A DNA stretch of 64,000 nucleotides from the NCBI RefSeq assembly GCF_050948175.1, contig NW_027490168.1, forward strand, positions 372,001-436,000, in the 5' to 3' direction. Position 1 is the first letter of the stretch; every line of letters starts with the position of its first letter. Under the pieces are notes generated by a model. The model was not told the origin of the DNA. It saw nothing but the letters and a program-made list of their open reading frames with translations, and did no database searches. Origin of the DNA: Xylocopa sonorina (Eukaryota > Arthropoda > Insecta > Hymenoptera > Apidae). Positions 29,151 to 41,115 of this stretch are shown piece after piece. The translations under genes were made by a program, and so were the position numbers.

Positions 29151-32100
29151 TCCACCATTGCTTCGATACGTGGACAACAGGAAACGCATTTCCTGTGATG
29201 GAAGTGTGCAATTTACGTTCTTTTGAAGTGTACGTGACGTATACATAACACTTCGCAATGAACATTATATCTTATCATGCAACATAGAAATGAGATGCGA
29301 TATCGCGTTTTAAGAAGCGTTAGAACTCTATTGCTACGACACGTAGACATCTGCAAACGCTATTTCCAAGCAAGGAAGTGTCGCACTAAATTCTTTTGAA
29401 GTGAATACGAGGTATACATGACACTTCGCAATGAATATTACACCCTATCATGAAACATAGATGTGAGATGCGATATCGCGTTTTAAGAAGCATTCGAACT
29501 CCATTGCTACGATACGTAGACATCTGTAATCGCTATTTCCTAGCATGAAAGTGTCGCATTTACATTCTTTTAGAGTGAGTACGAGGTATACATGACACAT
29601 CGCAATGAATATTATAACTTATCACGAAACATAGAAATGAGATGCGATATCGCGATTTAAGAAGCATTAGAACCCTATTGCTACGATGCGTAGACATCTG
29701 CAATCGCAATTTTCTAGCATGGAAGTGTCGCATTTACATTCTTTTGAAGTGAATAAGAGGTATACATGACACTTCGCAATGAACATTATATCTTATCATG
29801 AAGCATAGAAGTGAGATGCGATATCTCGTTTTAAGAAGCATTAGCACCCTATTGTCTCGATGTGGAGACATCTGCGAACGCTATTTCCTAGCATAGAAGT
29901 GTCGCATTTTCATTCTCTTGAAGTGAATACGCGCTATATATGACACTCCACAATGAATATTATAACCTATCTCGAAACATAGTAATGAAATGCGATATCG
30001 GGATTTAGGAAGCATTAGAAATCTACTGCTTCGATACGTAGACATCTGCAAACGTTATTTCCTAGCATGTAAGTGTCGCACTTACACTCTTTTGAAGCGA
30101 ATACGAGCTATACATGACACTTCGCAATGAATATTACATCTTATCATAAAACATAGAAATGAGATGCGATATCGCGTTTAAACAAGCATTAGAAACCTAT
30201 TGCTTCGATGCGTAGACATCTGCAAACGCTATTTCCTAGCAAGGAAGTGTCGCATTTACATTCTTTTGAAGTGAGTACGAGGTATACATAACACTGCACA
30301 ATGAATATTACATCTTATTATGGAACATGGAAATGAGAAACGATATCGCGATTTAAGAAGCGTTAGAACTCTATTGCTTCGGTACGTAGACGTCTGACAA
30401 CGCTATTTCCTAGCAAGGAAGTGTCGCATTTACATTCTTTTGAAGTGAATACGAGGTGTACCTAACACTCCACAATGAATATTATAACTTATCACGAAAC
30501 ATAGAAATGAGATGCGATATCGCGATTTAAGAAGCACTAGAACTCTATTGCTACGCTACGTAGACAACTGCAGACGCTATTTCCAAGGAAGGAAGTGTTG
30601 CGTTTACATTCTTTTGAAGTGAATACGAGGTATACATATCACACCACAATGAATATTATACCTTATCATGAAATATAGGAATGAAATGCGACATCGCGAA
30701 TTGAAAAGCATTAGAAATTTATTGTTACGATAGGTAGACATCTGTAAACGCTATTGAATAGCAAGGAAGTGTCGCATTTACATTCTTCTGAAGTGAATAC
30801 GTGGTATACATAACACTCTACAATGAATATTGTACCTTATCGCGAAACATAGAAATGAGATGCGATATCGCGATTTAAGTAGCATAGGAACTCTACTGCT
30901 TCGATACGTAGACATCCGAAAACGCTATTTCCTAGCAAGGAAGTGTCGCATTTACATTCATTTGTAGCGCATGCGAGGAATACATGGCACTTCGCAATGA
31001 ATATTATATCTTACCACGAAACATAGAAATGAGATGCGTAATCGCGATTTAACAAGCATTAGAACACTGTTGCTTCAATACGGAGACATCTGCAAACGCT
31101 ATTTCCTAGCAAGGAGGTGCCGCATTTACATACATTTGAAGTGTATGCGAGGTATACATGAAATTTCGCAATGAATATTATATCTTAACATGAAGCAAAG
31201 AAATGAGATGCGATATCGTGTTTTAAAATGCATTAGAAAACTATTGCTGCGATACGTAGACATCTGCCGATGCTAGTTAATAGCAAGGAAGTGTCGCATT
31301 TACATTCATTTAAAGTGAATTCGAGGTTTACATAACACTTCGCTAGGTATATTATATCTTATCATGAAACATAGAAATGCGATGCGATATCGCGTTTTAA
31401 GAAGCATTAGAACTCTATTACTTCGATACGTAGACATCTGGAAGCGTAATTTCCTAGCAAGGAAGTGTCGCATTTACATTCATTTGAAGTGTACGCGAGG
31501 TATAAGTGACACTTCGCAATGAATATTATATCTTATCATGAGACATAGAAATGGATGCGATATCTCGCTTTAAGAAGCATTCGAACCCTATTGCTTCGAT
31601 ACGTATACATCTGGAAGCGTAATTTCCTAGAAAGCAAGTGTCGCATTTACATTCATTTGAAGTGTAGACGAGGAATACATAACACTCCACAATGTATATT
31701 ATATCTTATCATGTGACATATAAATGAGATGCGATATCGCGTTTTAAGAAGCATTAGAACTCTATTGCTCCGATACTTGGACATCTGCAAACGCTATTTC
31801 CTAGCAAGGAAGTGTCGCATTTATATTCTTATGAAGTGACTACGAGGTATACATAACACTCCACAATGAATATTATATCGTATCATGACACATAGAAATG
31901 GGATGCGATATCGCGTTCTATGAAGCATTAGAACTCTGTTGCTTCGATACGTAGACATCTGCAAACGCTATTTCCTAGCAAGGAAGTGTCACATTTACAT
32001 TCAATTGAAGTGTATGCGAGATATACATGACATTTCGCAGTGAATATTATATCTTATCATGAATGATAGGAATGAGATGCGATATCGCGTTTAGAGAAGC

Positions 32101-33950
32101 ATTAGAACTCTATTGCAACGATACGTAGACATCTGTAAACGCTATTTCCTTGCAAGGAAGTGTCGCATTTACATTCTTATGTAGTGAATTCGATGTATAC
32201 ATAACACTGCACAATGAATATTATATCTTATCATGAAGCATAGAAATGGGATGCGATATCGCGTTTTAAGAAGCATTAGAACTCTGTTGCTTCGATACGT
32301 AGACATCTGGAGAGGAAACGTAATTTCCTAGAAACGAAGTGTCGCATTTACATTCATTTGATGTGTAGACGAGGTATACATGACACTTCGCAATGAATAT
32401 TATAACTTATCATGAAACATAGAAATGAGATGCGATATCGCGTTTTAAGAAGCATTAATACCCTATTGCTACGATACGTAGACATCTGCAGACGCTGTTT
32501 CCTAGCAAGGAAGTGTCGCATTCACATTCTTTTAAGTTGAATACGAGGTACACATAAAACTGCACAATGAATATTATATATTATCACGAGACATAGATAT
32601 GAGATGCGATAACGCGTTTTAAGTAGCATTAGAACTCTATTGCTACGATACGTAGACATCTGCAGACGCTATTTGCTAGCAAGGAAGTGTCGCATTTACA
32701 TTCATTTCATGTGTAGACGAGGGATACATAACACATCGCAATGAATATTATATCTTTACATGAGACATAGAAATGTGATACGATATCGCGGTGTGAGAAG
32801 CATTAGAACTCTATTGCTACGGTACGTAGACATCTGCAAACGCTATTTCCTAGCAAGGAAATGTCGCATTTACATTCTTATGTAGTGAATTCGATGTATA
32901 TATAACACTGCACAATGAATATTATATCTTATCATGAGACATAGGAATGAGATGCGATATCGCCTTTTAAGAAGCATTAGAACTCTATTGCTACGGTACG
33001 TAGACATCTCCAAACGCTGTTTTCTAGCAAGAAAGTGCCGCATTTTCATTCTTTTTAAGTGTAGACGAGATATACATAACCCTTCGCAATGAATATTATA
33101 TCTTATCATGTAGCATAGAAATGGGATGCGATATCGCGTTTTAAGAAGCATTAGAACTCTATTGCTTCGATACGTAGACACCTGGAAACGCATTTCCTAG
33201 CAAGGACGCGTGGCATTCACAATCTTTTGAAGTGTAGAGGAGGTATACATATCACTTCGCAATGAATATTATATAATATCTTATCATGATACAAAGTATT
33301 GAGGTGCGATATCGCGTTTTAAGAAGCATTGGAACTCCATTGCTTCGATACGTAGACATCTGGTAACGCTATTTCCTAGCAAGCAGGTATGGAATTTACA
33401 ATCTTTTGAAGGGTAGTCGAGGTATACATAACACTTCGCAATGAATATTGTATCTCACTATGAAATATAGAAATGAGATGCGATATCGCGTTTATAGAAG
33501 CATTAGAACTCTGTTGCTCCGATACTTAGACATCTGGAAACGCAATTCCTAGCAAGGATGAGTGGCATTTACATTCTTTTAAATTGTAGACGAGATACCC
33601 ATTACACTTCGCAATGAATATTATATCTTATCATGAAACAGAAATGAGATGCGATATCGCATTCTAGGAAGCATTACAACTCTATTGCTTCGATGCGTAG
33701 ACATCTGGTAACGCATTTCCTAGCAAGGATTTGTGGCATTTACATTCTTTTCAAGTGTAGACGAGGTATACATAACACTTCGCAAAAATATTATATCATA
33801 TCATGAAACACAGAAATGAGATGCAGTATCGCGTCTTAAGATGCATTGGAAGCCTGTTGCTTCGATATGTAGGCATCTAGGAACCCTATTCCGTAGCAAG
33901 GAAGTGTGGGCTCTACATTCTTTTGAAGTGCTTACGAGATATAGATAACG
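29151..33950 (+). repeat. 174-bp satellite array, forward orientation, divergent
   Basis: Orientation flips at about 29,150, where a reverse monomer stops at GGGAAATAT and a forward monomer resumes inside its CCATTGCTTCGATACG block, with no spacer. About 28 monomers follow. Many carry local indels, such as the doubled TATATAATATC near 33,270 and shortened units after 33,180. No long higher-order period is visible. Confidence 0.93.
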
Positions 33951-35190
33951 CAGCTCATTTCTACGTTTCATGTCAAGATCTAATATTCAATGCAACGCGT
34001 TATGTATTTCCCGTCTACACTTCAAAAGAATTTAAATACCACACTTCCCTGCTACGGTATAGCGTTTCAAGATGTCTACCTCTTGAGGCAAGGGAGTTCC
34101 AATGCTTCATAAAACGGGATATCGGATCTCATATCTGTGTCTCATGATAAAATGTATTATCGTTGCGACGCGTTATGTATCTCTCGTCTACAGTTCAAAA
34201 GAATATAAATGCCACACTTCTTTGCGACGGAATAGCGTTTCTGGATGTCTACGTATCGAAGCAATGCAGTTCTAATTCTTCATAAATCGCACTGTCGCAT
34301 CACATTTCTATGTGTCATGATAAGTCCTAATTCAATGTTACGCGTTAATTGTATCCAGTCAACACTTGAGAAAAATGTAAATCCCACACTTTCTTGCTAC
34401 GGAACAGCGTTTCTAGATGTCTACGTTTCTAAGCAATAGAGTTCTCATGCTTCATAAATCGCGATATCGCATCTCAATTTTATATCTCGTGATAAGATGT
34501 AATATTCAATGGAACGCGTTAATTATATCACGTCAACACTTCAAAAGAATGTAAAGCCCACTCTTCCTTGCTACGTAATGGAGTCTCTAAATGTCTACAT
34601 ATCGAAGCAATAGAGTTCTAATGCTTCACAAGAAGCGGTATCCCATCTCACTTTTATGTCTATTGATTATATGTAATATTCAATGCAGCGCGTTATTCCG
34701 TTTCTGTATATCCGTCCGGGTGAGAAAGCACGTTCGATTGCCGTTCTGGTACAGGGCAGACAATATCATGTCAACACGTCAAAAAAATGTAAAGCCCACA
34801 CTTCTCTCCTACGGAATAGCGTTTTAGATGTGCACATATCGAAGCATTAGGATTCTAATGCTTCATAAAACGCGACATCGCATCTCATTTCCATGTTTCA
34901 TGATAAGATGTAATATTCAATGCAACGCGTTATGTATATCTTGTCTATACTTCACAAGAATGTAAATGCCATACTTCCATGCTACGGAATAGCGTTTCTA
35001 GGTGTTTACGTATAGAAGCCATAGAGTTCTAATGCTTAATGAAACGCAATATCGCATCTCACTTCTACGTCTCATGATAAGATGTAATATACAAAGCAAC
35101 GCGTTATGTATATCTCGTATACACTTCAAAGGAATGTAAATCCCACACTACATTGCGATGAAATAGCGTTTCTAGATGTCTACGTATCGA
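33951..35190 (-). repeat. Older satellite variant, reverse orientation
   Basis: Orientation flips again at about 33,950 with no spacer. Units are related to the 174-bp monomer but share variant words, such as GCAACGCGTTATGTAT and CTTGCTACGGAATAGCG, that are absent from the left arrays. They form a distinct, older subfamily. Near 34,690-34,750 an interruption of about 60 bp of unrelated sequence sits inside one unit. Confidence 0.88.
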
Positions 35191-35835
35191 GATATGAGCT
35201 ACAATATCGCATTTTATGAAGCATTAGAACTCTATTGCTTCGAAACGTAGACATCTAAAAGCGCTGTTCCGTAGCGGGGATGTGCGGCATTTACATTCAT
35301 TAGTTGTGTAGATGAGATATACGTATCGTGTTGCATTCTTATTACATCTTATCATGCGGCATTGAAATATGATGCGACATCGCGTTGCATGAAATATTCG
35401 TAATCTAATTCTTCTAAAGAGGAGTAGGAGATGAGTATATTGTATTGCATAGGGCATTACTACTTACTTGCTTTGAAACGTTGGAGTGAAATGTGTCATC
35501 GTGATACATGAATCGTTAGAACTCTATTTCTTCGATACTTACGAATCCCATGAATCCTAAGGTTGCATGAAATGTGATGGTGTTTCATTGTGTCTGCGTG
35601 CCAATGCATGAGAGTTCTAATGCTTTATGCAACGCGGGAGCCAATCTCAGTTGTGCGTTTCAAGGTAAGTTATCTGTAATGTTCTATGCATTGCATTACA
35701 CTTATCTGCATCTGCTCTTGACAGGATTGTGAGTTGTACAAATTCATGCAATGGGATAGCGCTTCAAAGTGTAATGTCATGCGTAGCTCCTGTCACCCAT
35801 TCTACACATTAGCCTTCTCGCACTTCCATCATCGA
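35191..35835. repeat. Degenerate satellite with two further orientation changes
   Basis: Forward units run from about 35,191 (GATATGAGCTACAATATCGC) to about 35,580. Reverse units then run to about 35,835, where GAGAGTTCTAATGC and CAATGGGATAGCGC words are visible. Units are heavily diverged and truncated. The reverse part joins directly onto the second copy of the GC-rich minisatellite element. Confidence 0.75.
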
Positions 35836-36172
35836 CCCCTGGATTCAGGGAACCTGCCGTGCTCGCATACAGCGCCGGCAATTGCAGCGTTCGCGCGCGC
35901 ACACCTGCACGTGCTCACACGCACCAAGTACCGCTGTGTCACTCGAACTGACCGACCGGTACACATGGCTCGTACACACTAAGCATCGCTGTTTCAATCT
36001 CACCGGCGAGGACTACTGTCTCACTCCCACTGTCGAGTATATCTGCGTTCGGACTAACGACGAACACCCTTGTCTACCTTGCACCAGTGATTTCGTCCTG
36101 CTAAAAGGCGCAGTGCCGCAGCCCATCACCTCAATGGGAATTCTTCCAATTCAGGAAGCCGACTTTAGTAGA
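35800..36172 (-). repeat. GC-rich element with 27-bp minisatellite, copy 2 (inverted)
   Basis: Reverse complement of the element at 24,741-25,118. The shared order is CCCCTGGA, a CACACCTGCACG block, the minisatellite, then CAGCCCATCACCTCAATGGG and CCAATTCAGG. The match continues into the flank that joins satellite. It is more diverged than a recent duplication would be. A LINE poly-A tail (poly-T on this strand) interrupts its far side at about 36,174. Confidence 0.75.
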
Positions 36173-36173
36173 A

Positions 36174-36620
36174 CTTTTTTTTTTTCTTTTAACGTGGGGA
36201 AATCCTCATGGATCCGGGGTATGCCCGGGGCATACGGGGGGTATGCTCGGGGGTATGCCCGACCCTTACCGGCTAAAACCCCACGGTGACCTTCCTCGGC
36301 GCTGCTGGTAGGGGACCGGGAACTCTGGATGAGCACGTTCGGTCCCCTCCCGCGCCGGAGTCCTCCATGGTGACTGGAGGACCCCCTTCCCGGAGGGGAG
36401 TGTGATCGACGAGACACACTGCCCCGTCCGAGGTAATGAGCGATGGCTGGGTCACGCAGCCACCGCTCCCGCCCCGGGGAACGCGTGCAATGATCGGTAC
36501 CATCCCCCAATCATACCGACCGCGCCCCCCGGACGACGCCCGAGCAAAGACGTGGGACATGGCCAAATAGTCCACCCCACACGAGCATCGTCGACGCCTC
36601 GGGCCAGGCTTGGCCCGGAG
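36174..36620 (-). mobile_element. 3' tail of an R1-type LINE (minus strand)
   Basis: Read on the minus strand this ends in GGTTTTAGCCGGTAAGGGTC, then short GGGCATACCCC-type repeats, then TTTCCCCACGTTAAAAG and a poly-A run (T-rich on the plus strand at 36,174-36,190). That order resembles the shared 3' tail of insect R1-clade non-LTR retrotransposons. The GC-rich sequence upstream (36,290-36,620) is compatible with the end of ORF2 plus 3' UTR, but I cannot align it from memory. The element is on the same strand as the ORF1 and endonuclease remnants at 37.2-38.9 kb, so the two are probably ends of one internally deleted copy. Confidence 0.6.
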
Positions 36621-36723
36621 AGACTGGGTGCCCTGGGTGCGTCAGACCCGATACAACGACCCGATAAATGCCCAGTCGTGGACCCTAAGGCACTTTCGCA
36701 GAACCTGTATTCTACTTTTAAGC

Positions 36724-36840
<117 letters not shown>

Positions 36841-37235
36841 GTTCATGCTATACATACTTCATTATACAATTTCATAAGTTAAACGCGAAAGACGCGCCGC
36901 TAGTCCCACCACAATACGCGAGTCCACACTCACTGGACCACATGCTTTCATGATTTTTCAAGTAAATGTTTCCAACTGGTGTAAATATTAATACATATTT
37001 TATATTTTAGTTAATTCTAAATACAATATCTCCTTAAGATACACCATTACATCTAAAATCCTATCTAATTTCATATCATTTCATGATGTTTTAATTAAAT
37101 ATTTGAAATTGGTTTATATAATTACATTTATCATATATTTTACTCACTTAAATATAGATCATCCCCTCTAAATAAAAATATATAAAGTCGTTATATAAGT
37201 CGATCATTTATTTGTATCGTTCGAGTTCGCTTTCT
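36841..37235. other. AT-rich stretch without recognisable genes
   Basis: Low-GC sequence with TTTAATTAAATATT-like words. I see no reading frame, satellite unit or transposon end. It may be degraded ORF2 of the LINE or later insertion. Confidence 0.5.
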
Positions 37236-37907
37236 TTCCAACGAGGCTTGCAAATCCCTCTACGTTATTCTTGTAATTCGTACTTTAGAAGGTATGTAGT
37301 ACGTATTGATGGTCCAACGCTAAAAATATCTCAAACACTTCTGCTATACTCAATTTAGCTTATATGCAACCTCCTGTCAACATTATGTCGATTTTTTGTT
37401 TGTTTCGGTTCTTAAAGTATGTATAGCCTTCTTTCGGTTTGGTCCCGATTAGATCGTTTTTTAGAGCCATTTTAATGATCTTTTCCACTCTATGGTTGTT
37501 CTTCTTACTATCCCAGATTATCGATTTTTCGTTTAGGTCACCCGCAATTATTACTCTGTTTGCTTTCTCTCCCTTTTCTATGTTATCCTCAACTTGGTTT
37601 ATATATTCTTCGATTTCTTTCCGTTCTTGTTAAGCGAGAAGTAGCAGCTTATAGATTTTGTTCCTTCGACCATTGCATGAACGATTCCGGTCGAGGAATA
37701 TGTGGTGCCATATGTGAAACATTTTCGATTAACACCGGTTATCCATATCGCAGCGTCACCGTTCTCGTCTTGCAGTCAGTATTCTTCCATTCTGTGTGCT
37801 TCCGATATTATTACCACGTCTGTCTCTTGAATTATTCGCATTTGCTGCATGATATTTCGCGAGATTCGGCATCTGTTCAGATAGGTTTGTAGGACTTTCA
37901 ATTCCAT
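37236..37907 (-). pseudogene. R1-type LINE ORF2, endonuclease domain fragment
   Basis: Minus-strand coding relic of an apurinic-type endonuclease from a non-LTR retrotransposon, which nicks target DNA to prime reverse transcription. An ATG at 37,907 starts MELKVLQTYLNRCR, matching the LKVLQ-NLNRC start of R1-group ORF2, followed by VVIISE. Downstream, after a stop and a frameshift, come GIVHAMVEG, then VIIAGDLNEKSIIWDS (about 37,511-37,560), the family's GD-N and W block. LDHQYV follows near 37,304-37,320, where the family has SDH. The reverse transcriptase region is absent. ORF2 begins 23 bases past the ORF1 stop. It is clearly non-functional. Confidence 0.8.
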
Positions 37908-37929
37908 ATTCGTTTCTCCTTCTTTTCTA

Positions 37930-38900
37930 TCAACGCCTTTCTGTAGGCCGGACAATTAAAGCTCTGATAACGTGACTGATGTATGGATTCCTTCTTCCTT
38001 CCTCGCTGCAGATGATACATTTCGGTTTATTCGCGATACAACCGATCATCGTATAAATTTGAGATCCGCATCTTCTGCAGATTCCCTTATTATCTTTGAC
38101 TTCTTCGCAATTTCTACCGATATGCCCCACATTATGGCATTTGAAGCATCTCTCTATTCTCGGTAGCACTTTGCAGAGACAAGGTGTTAATGGTATTCTG
38201 AGTCGTTTGACCTTTTCCAGCTCTTTACTGTATTCCTGTCCAAATTCAGCTAACGCGACTCGATTGACTCTCCACATTTGTTTTAACAACTTGACGTTAA
38301 ATATATAAATATTTTTATATTAATATTATAATATAGTTAAATTTATAAATATACCGCTATCCTTTCCTTCGATTATTTTCAGTGTTCTTTTTATGTAATC
38401 ATTCATTTCTTCTGTGGTCACCTAACGGGTATATGTCCATTAGTTGGAGCATTATACTCGCACTCGTATGATTTTCTTCGAATTCTTTTTCTAGAGTTCC
38501 TTTTATCTCGTTTATTATGTTCTCTATACCTGTTTTTCTGTTAAATTCTAGGATTATATCTCCCGCTCTCGATTTTCTTGCGTCATCTTTTCGTATATCT
38601 GTCGTTTCTCCTGCTTCAAGTGTTTGATCTCAGTTTTTTTATATGCCTGATGTTTCCCATTAACGTTTTCTAATATGTCATTACCTTCGTCGTATCCTGG
38701 CTCATAATATCTATCATTACGTCTGATGTGTGGCTGCCTATTCTTCTATTTGAAAGTAAGGACGTTATTCTTATCTGTAGCTTTTCCATTATCCTGTCCT
38801 TTCTTTTTGGTTCCCTTACTTCGGCTCCTGATGCTTTTCCTTTCGTGCCTGTGTTTTCCGAGGCTTTCTTTTTCTCCTTTATATTTTCCTATCCTTTGCT
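37930..38900 (-). pseudogene. R1-type LINE ORF1 (gag-like, zinc knuckles)
   Basis: Minus-strand remnant of the nucleic-acid-binding ORF1 protein. The last 119 codons (37,930-38,289) are open and end in three knuckles. The first is intact as CFKCHNVGHIGRNC. The second is CRRCGSQIYTMIGC, with Tyr where His is expected. The third is CIICSEEG followed by a distant His. Upstream, in other frames, I see KSRAGDIILEF and a basic segment, as expected for ORF1, with stops and an AT-rich insertion near 38,300-38,340. The order ORF1 then endonuclease on the same strand supports one LINE copy. It is decayed. Confidence 0.82.
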
Positions 38901-39039
38901 GTCATCAACAGGGAGCTCCGAACTGCCTGCCCAACAATTAATTTTCTGCCAGGACCCGATGGGACTGATTCCGAATCGCGAGCCAGCAGCACCTTTCGTG
39001 GGGGTTAGGGGGGGGGGGCTGCAAGCCCCCCACCATCCT
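38901..39039 (-). other. LINE 5' region with poly-G hairpin, next to the inverted-repeat arm
   Basis: GC-rich sequence between ORF1 and the large inverted-repeat arm. It contains an 11-base G run at about 39,008-39,018 and a small hairpin with arms GGGGGCT and AGCCCCC. It is probably the 5' end of the LINE. The arm begins at about 39,040, so one element's end abuts the other. Confidence 0.45.
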
Positions 39040-39677
39040 ACTGCCTGCCCTGATGTGGACGAGGAACGCAGGGCCACTTGAACCGCGACCAGCATCTATC
39101 TTATACCCTAACCGATTCGTAGTCGCGTTTTCCATTAAGCTTGCCGGAATCAATGATATTGATTCGTTCAATCTAAAGTATTATTTTCTTTTTAAGTTTC
39201 TCGATATTTTTATTTCCCTCGCGATATCGTCTATCTCGTTGTGCCTTGCCCTGACGGTATGGTATATAATCTGTTGTTTGATATTTGTAGGATTTCCTCT
39301 TAATAAATGCAATGTTTTCACAGATCTTCTTTTTCTTTCTCTTTAGTTACGTTGTTGTTATTTTATATTCTCTATCCTCCACATTTCCTCTCTGCACCAT
39401 CCCAGATCCGGCGTCGTACGATTACTTCATGATGGCGCCCCGGTCTCGCTACCCCGAGATCGAGTGTTCTCCCTTGCATCCGTTGATTTGTATATGTCAC
39501 ATATTGGATAATATTTCCGCTTATTCTTTGTATTTTTCGAATTACGTTTTGGTTAGATGTATATTGGATATGCGTCGAAATATCTGATTTCCGTACGATT
39601 TGTTAGTAAAGTTTTATTCTTTTCGGACTGTTTGTTTTCATTTAGCCGAAGGCGTTCCTGTATTCAATGCGGACCCA

Positions 39678-39735
39678 CTCCGATTGAACCCGTCGATTAT
39701 TATATTATATTACGTGAATAAACGTTTAATCGGAG
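39678..39735. repeat. Short inverted repeat within the left arm
   Basis: CTCCGATT at 39,678-39,685 pairs with AATCGGAG at 39,728-39,735, with GAAC/GTTT extending the stem imperfectly. The loop is AT-rich. The equivalent in the other arm lies near 52,430-52,495, with GATCCGATTGAACG and GTTCGATCGGAGCG retained, so the structure predates the arm duplication. Confidence 0.6.
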
Positions 39736-39847
39736 CGGATTTCTGCCACTCCGTAATTGCGGACTGTCTTACTGCATAGCCTCTTCCATGGGAATGTTGC
39801 GGAGGCTGCTTCCGTCCCGAGATAGAAGTGTGATTGTGTTAGATTTA

Positions 39848-39882
39848 ATTAGGTTACGCTAGGTTAGGTTAGGTTGAAATAT
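39848..39882. repeat. GGTTA-rich run (degenerate TTAGG-like)
   Basis: TTAGGTTACGCTAGGTTAGGTTAG-like words, with further GTTAGAT/GTTAGGT words to about 40,075. TTAGG is the common insect telomere unit, but this is a short degenerate tract of the kind scattered through insect genomes. A homologous CCTAACC-type run lies in the right arm at about 52,120-52,320. Confidence 0.7.
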
Positions 39883-40084
39883 GTTTGGGTATGTTTGTAG
39901 ATTGCTCAGTTATGTTGGGTCAGATTTAAGAAAGCGTAGGTTTGATTTGTTTATTTTTAAAAGAGAGAAAGTTTGATTGTGTTAGATTGGGTTAGATTTG
40001 GGTGCAGGCAGGGTAAGTCACCTTAGGTGTAACTGAGGTTAGCTTGGTTTAAATTAAGATTCGAGGATGTTAGATTAAGTTAAG

Positions 40085-40450
40085 CCAAGTAAGAGATGGA
40101 TAACCGATAGCTGGCAATGCCATTCTTCAATAGTTCTCGAATTCCCGACTATTGGCAATACCAGCCGTTATTATATCATAAGTTATCAACCGCAGTCATT
40201 ACCCACTGTCGATATATCGTAAGTTACTGACCGCAGGCAACACCAGTCTTTGATAAGTCTTGAATTATCTACTATTGGTTCCACCAGCTGTATGTGTAAG
40301 CATGCGCTATCGACTGTTGGTAACACCAGTCGTCGACAATTTATGGATCATTAAGCACAAGCAGCACCACCCGTCGGTCGATTGTGAAACACCGACCACC
40401 AGCAGCACCATCCATCGGTAACTTATAAGTTATTCTTAATGGGAACATCC
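40085..40450. repeat. Degenerate minisatellite of about 45-50 bp, left arm
   Basis: Repeated theme of GTTATCGAC, a TTGGTAACACCAG core and GTCGT, in six or more diverged units. The same repeat occurs reversed in the right arm at 51,830-52,075, where fewer units are present. Confidence 0.7.
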
Positions 40451-41115
40451 ATCCGTAGGCATGTATTAATTCGTTCCGCCATCTCTTCAATCTGTGCCGA
40501 AACAGAATTGCGAACAGCTTGAGCAGTTTTCACAGAGATGACTTCACCGGTCTGGCAATAACGGGTGCCACATATAGGTTCTCACAAAACCATTTGCCAC
40601 GCAACTCAGTGCTGAAAGGGTTAATAATGCTAGCGCTATTTCTTTAACCAGGCATAGAATCCATAGGTATGAAAAATTATGTCCTGGTGAATAATATCAA
40701 TTTTAGAGGACCATTTCTAATGTAAGTATAAAAGTTCTGTTTTAGTTGTAGAAATAAAATTCTCTGATATGACACTATACTTATTTTCAGATCCAAAGTA
40801 TCCTTACCATGTTTAAAGAAAGGTACAAATCCTCATATAGTAAACATCAGCCCATCACTAAGTGTAAAAATTAAACGAATATGGTTTCAAACTCGTGTTG
40901 ATTGTATAATATCCAAGTTTGGAATGTTAATGTGTGCTCTTGGATGGACTGATGAATATGAAAATGATGGTATTGCTGTGAATGCACTCTTGTCAAAGAC
41001 TGTAGTAACTTATATATATTTCTAATTTCATTGTTAAGAAAAATAATTCTCTCAATTTGAGATTGCCTTACGCACGCGTTGTTTCAGGTATACATATGGC
41101 TGCAATAAGAGTTCG
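40370..41115. other. Segment present only in the left arm (possible piggyBac-type end)
   Basis: About 745 bp with no counterpart in the right arm. Alignment is lost after GGATCATTAAGCACAAGCAGCACC and resumes at TCGCAAAATTATAGTGGGAAGC. Inside, TGAAAGGGTTAA (about 40,611-40,622) reads on the minus strand as TTAACCCTTTCA, which resembles the end of piggyBac-like elements with their TTAA target. A partner end is not evident. It may be an insertion here or a deletion in the other arm. Confidence 0.45.

Noticed and set aside
39312..39587. Frame with a counterpart in the other arm (52,569-52,826 reversed)
   Set aside because: Shared because the arms are homologous; low-complexity Phe/Leu start, no domain, and the frames end differently in the two arms.
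39848..39882. Telomeric TTAGG array
   Set aside because: Too short and degenerate, and present in both inverted arms inside the window.
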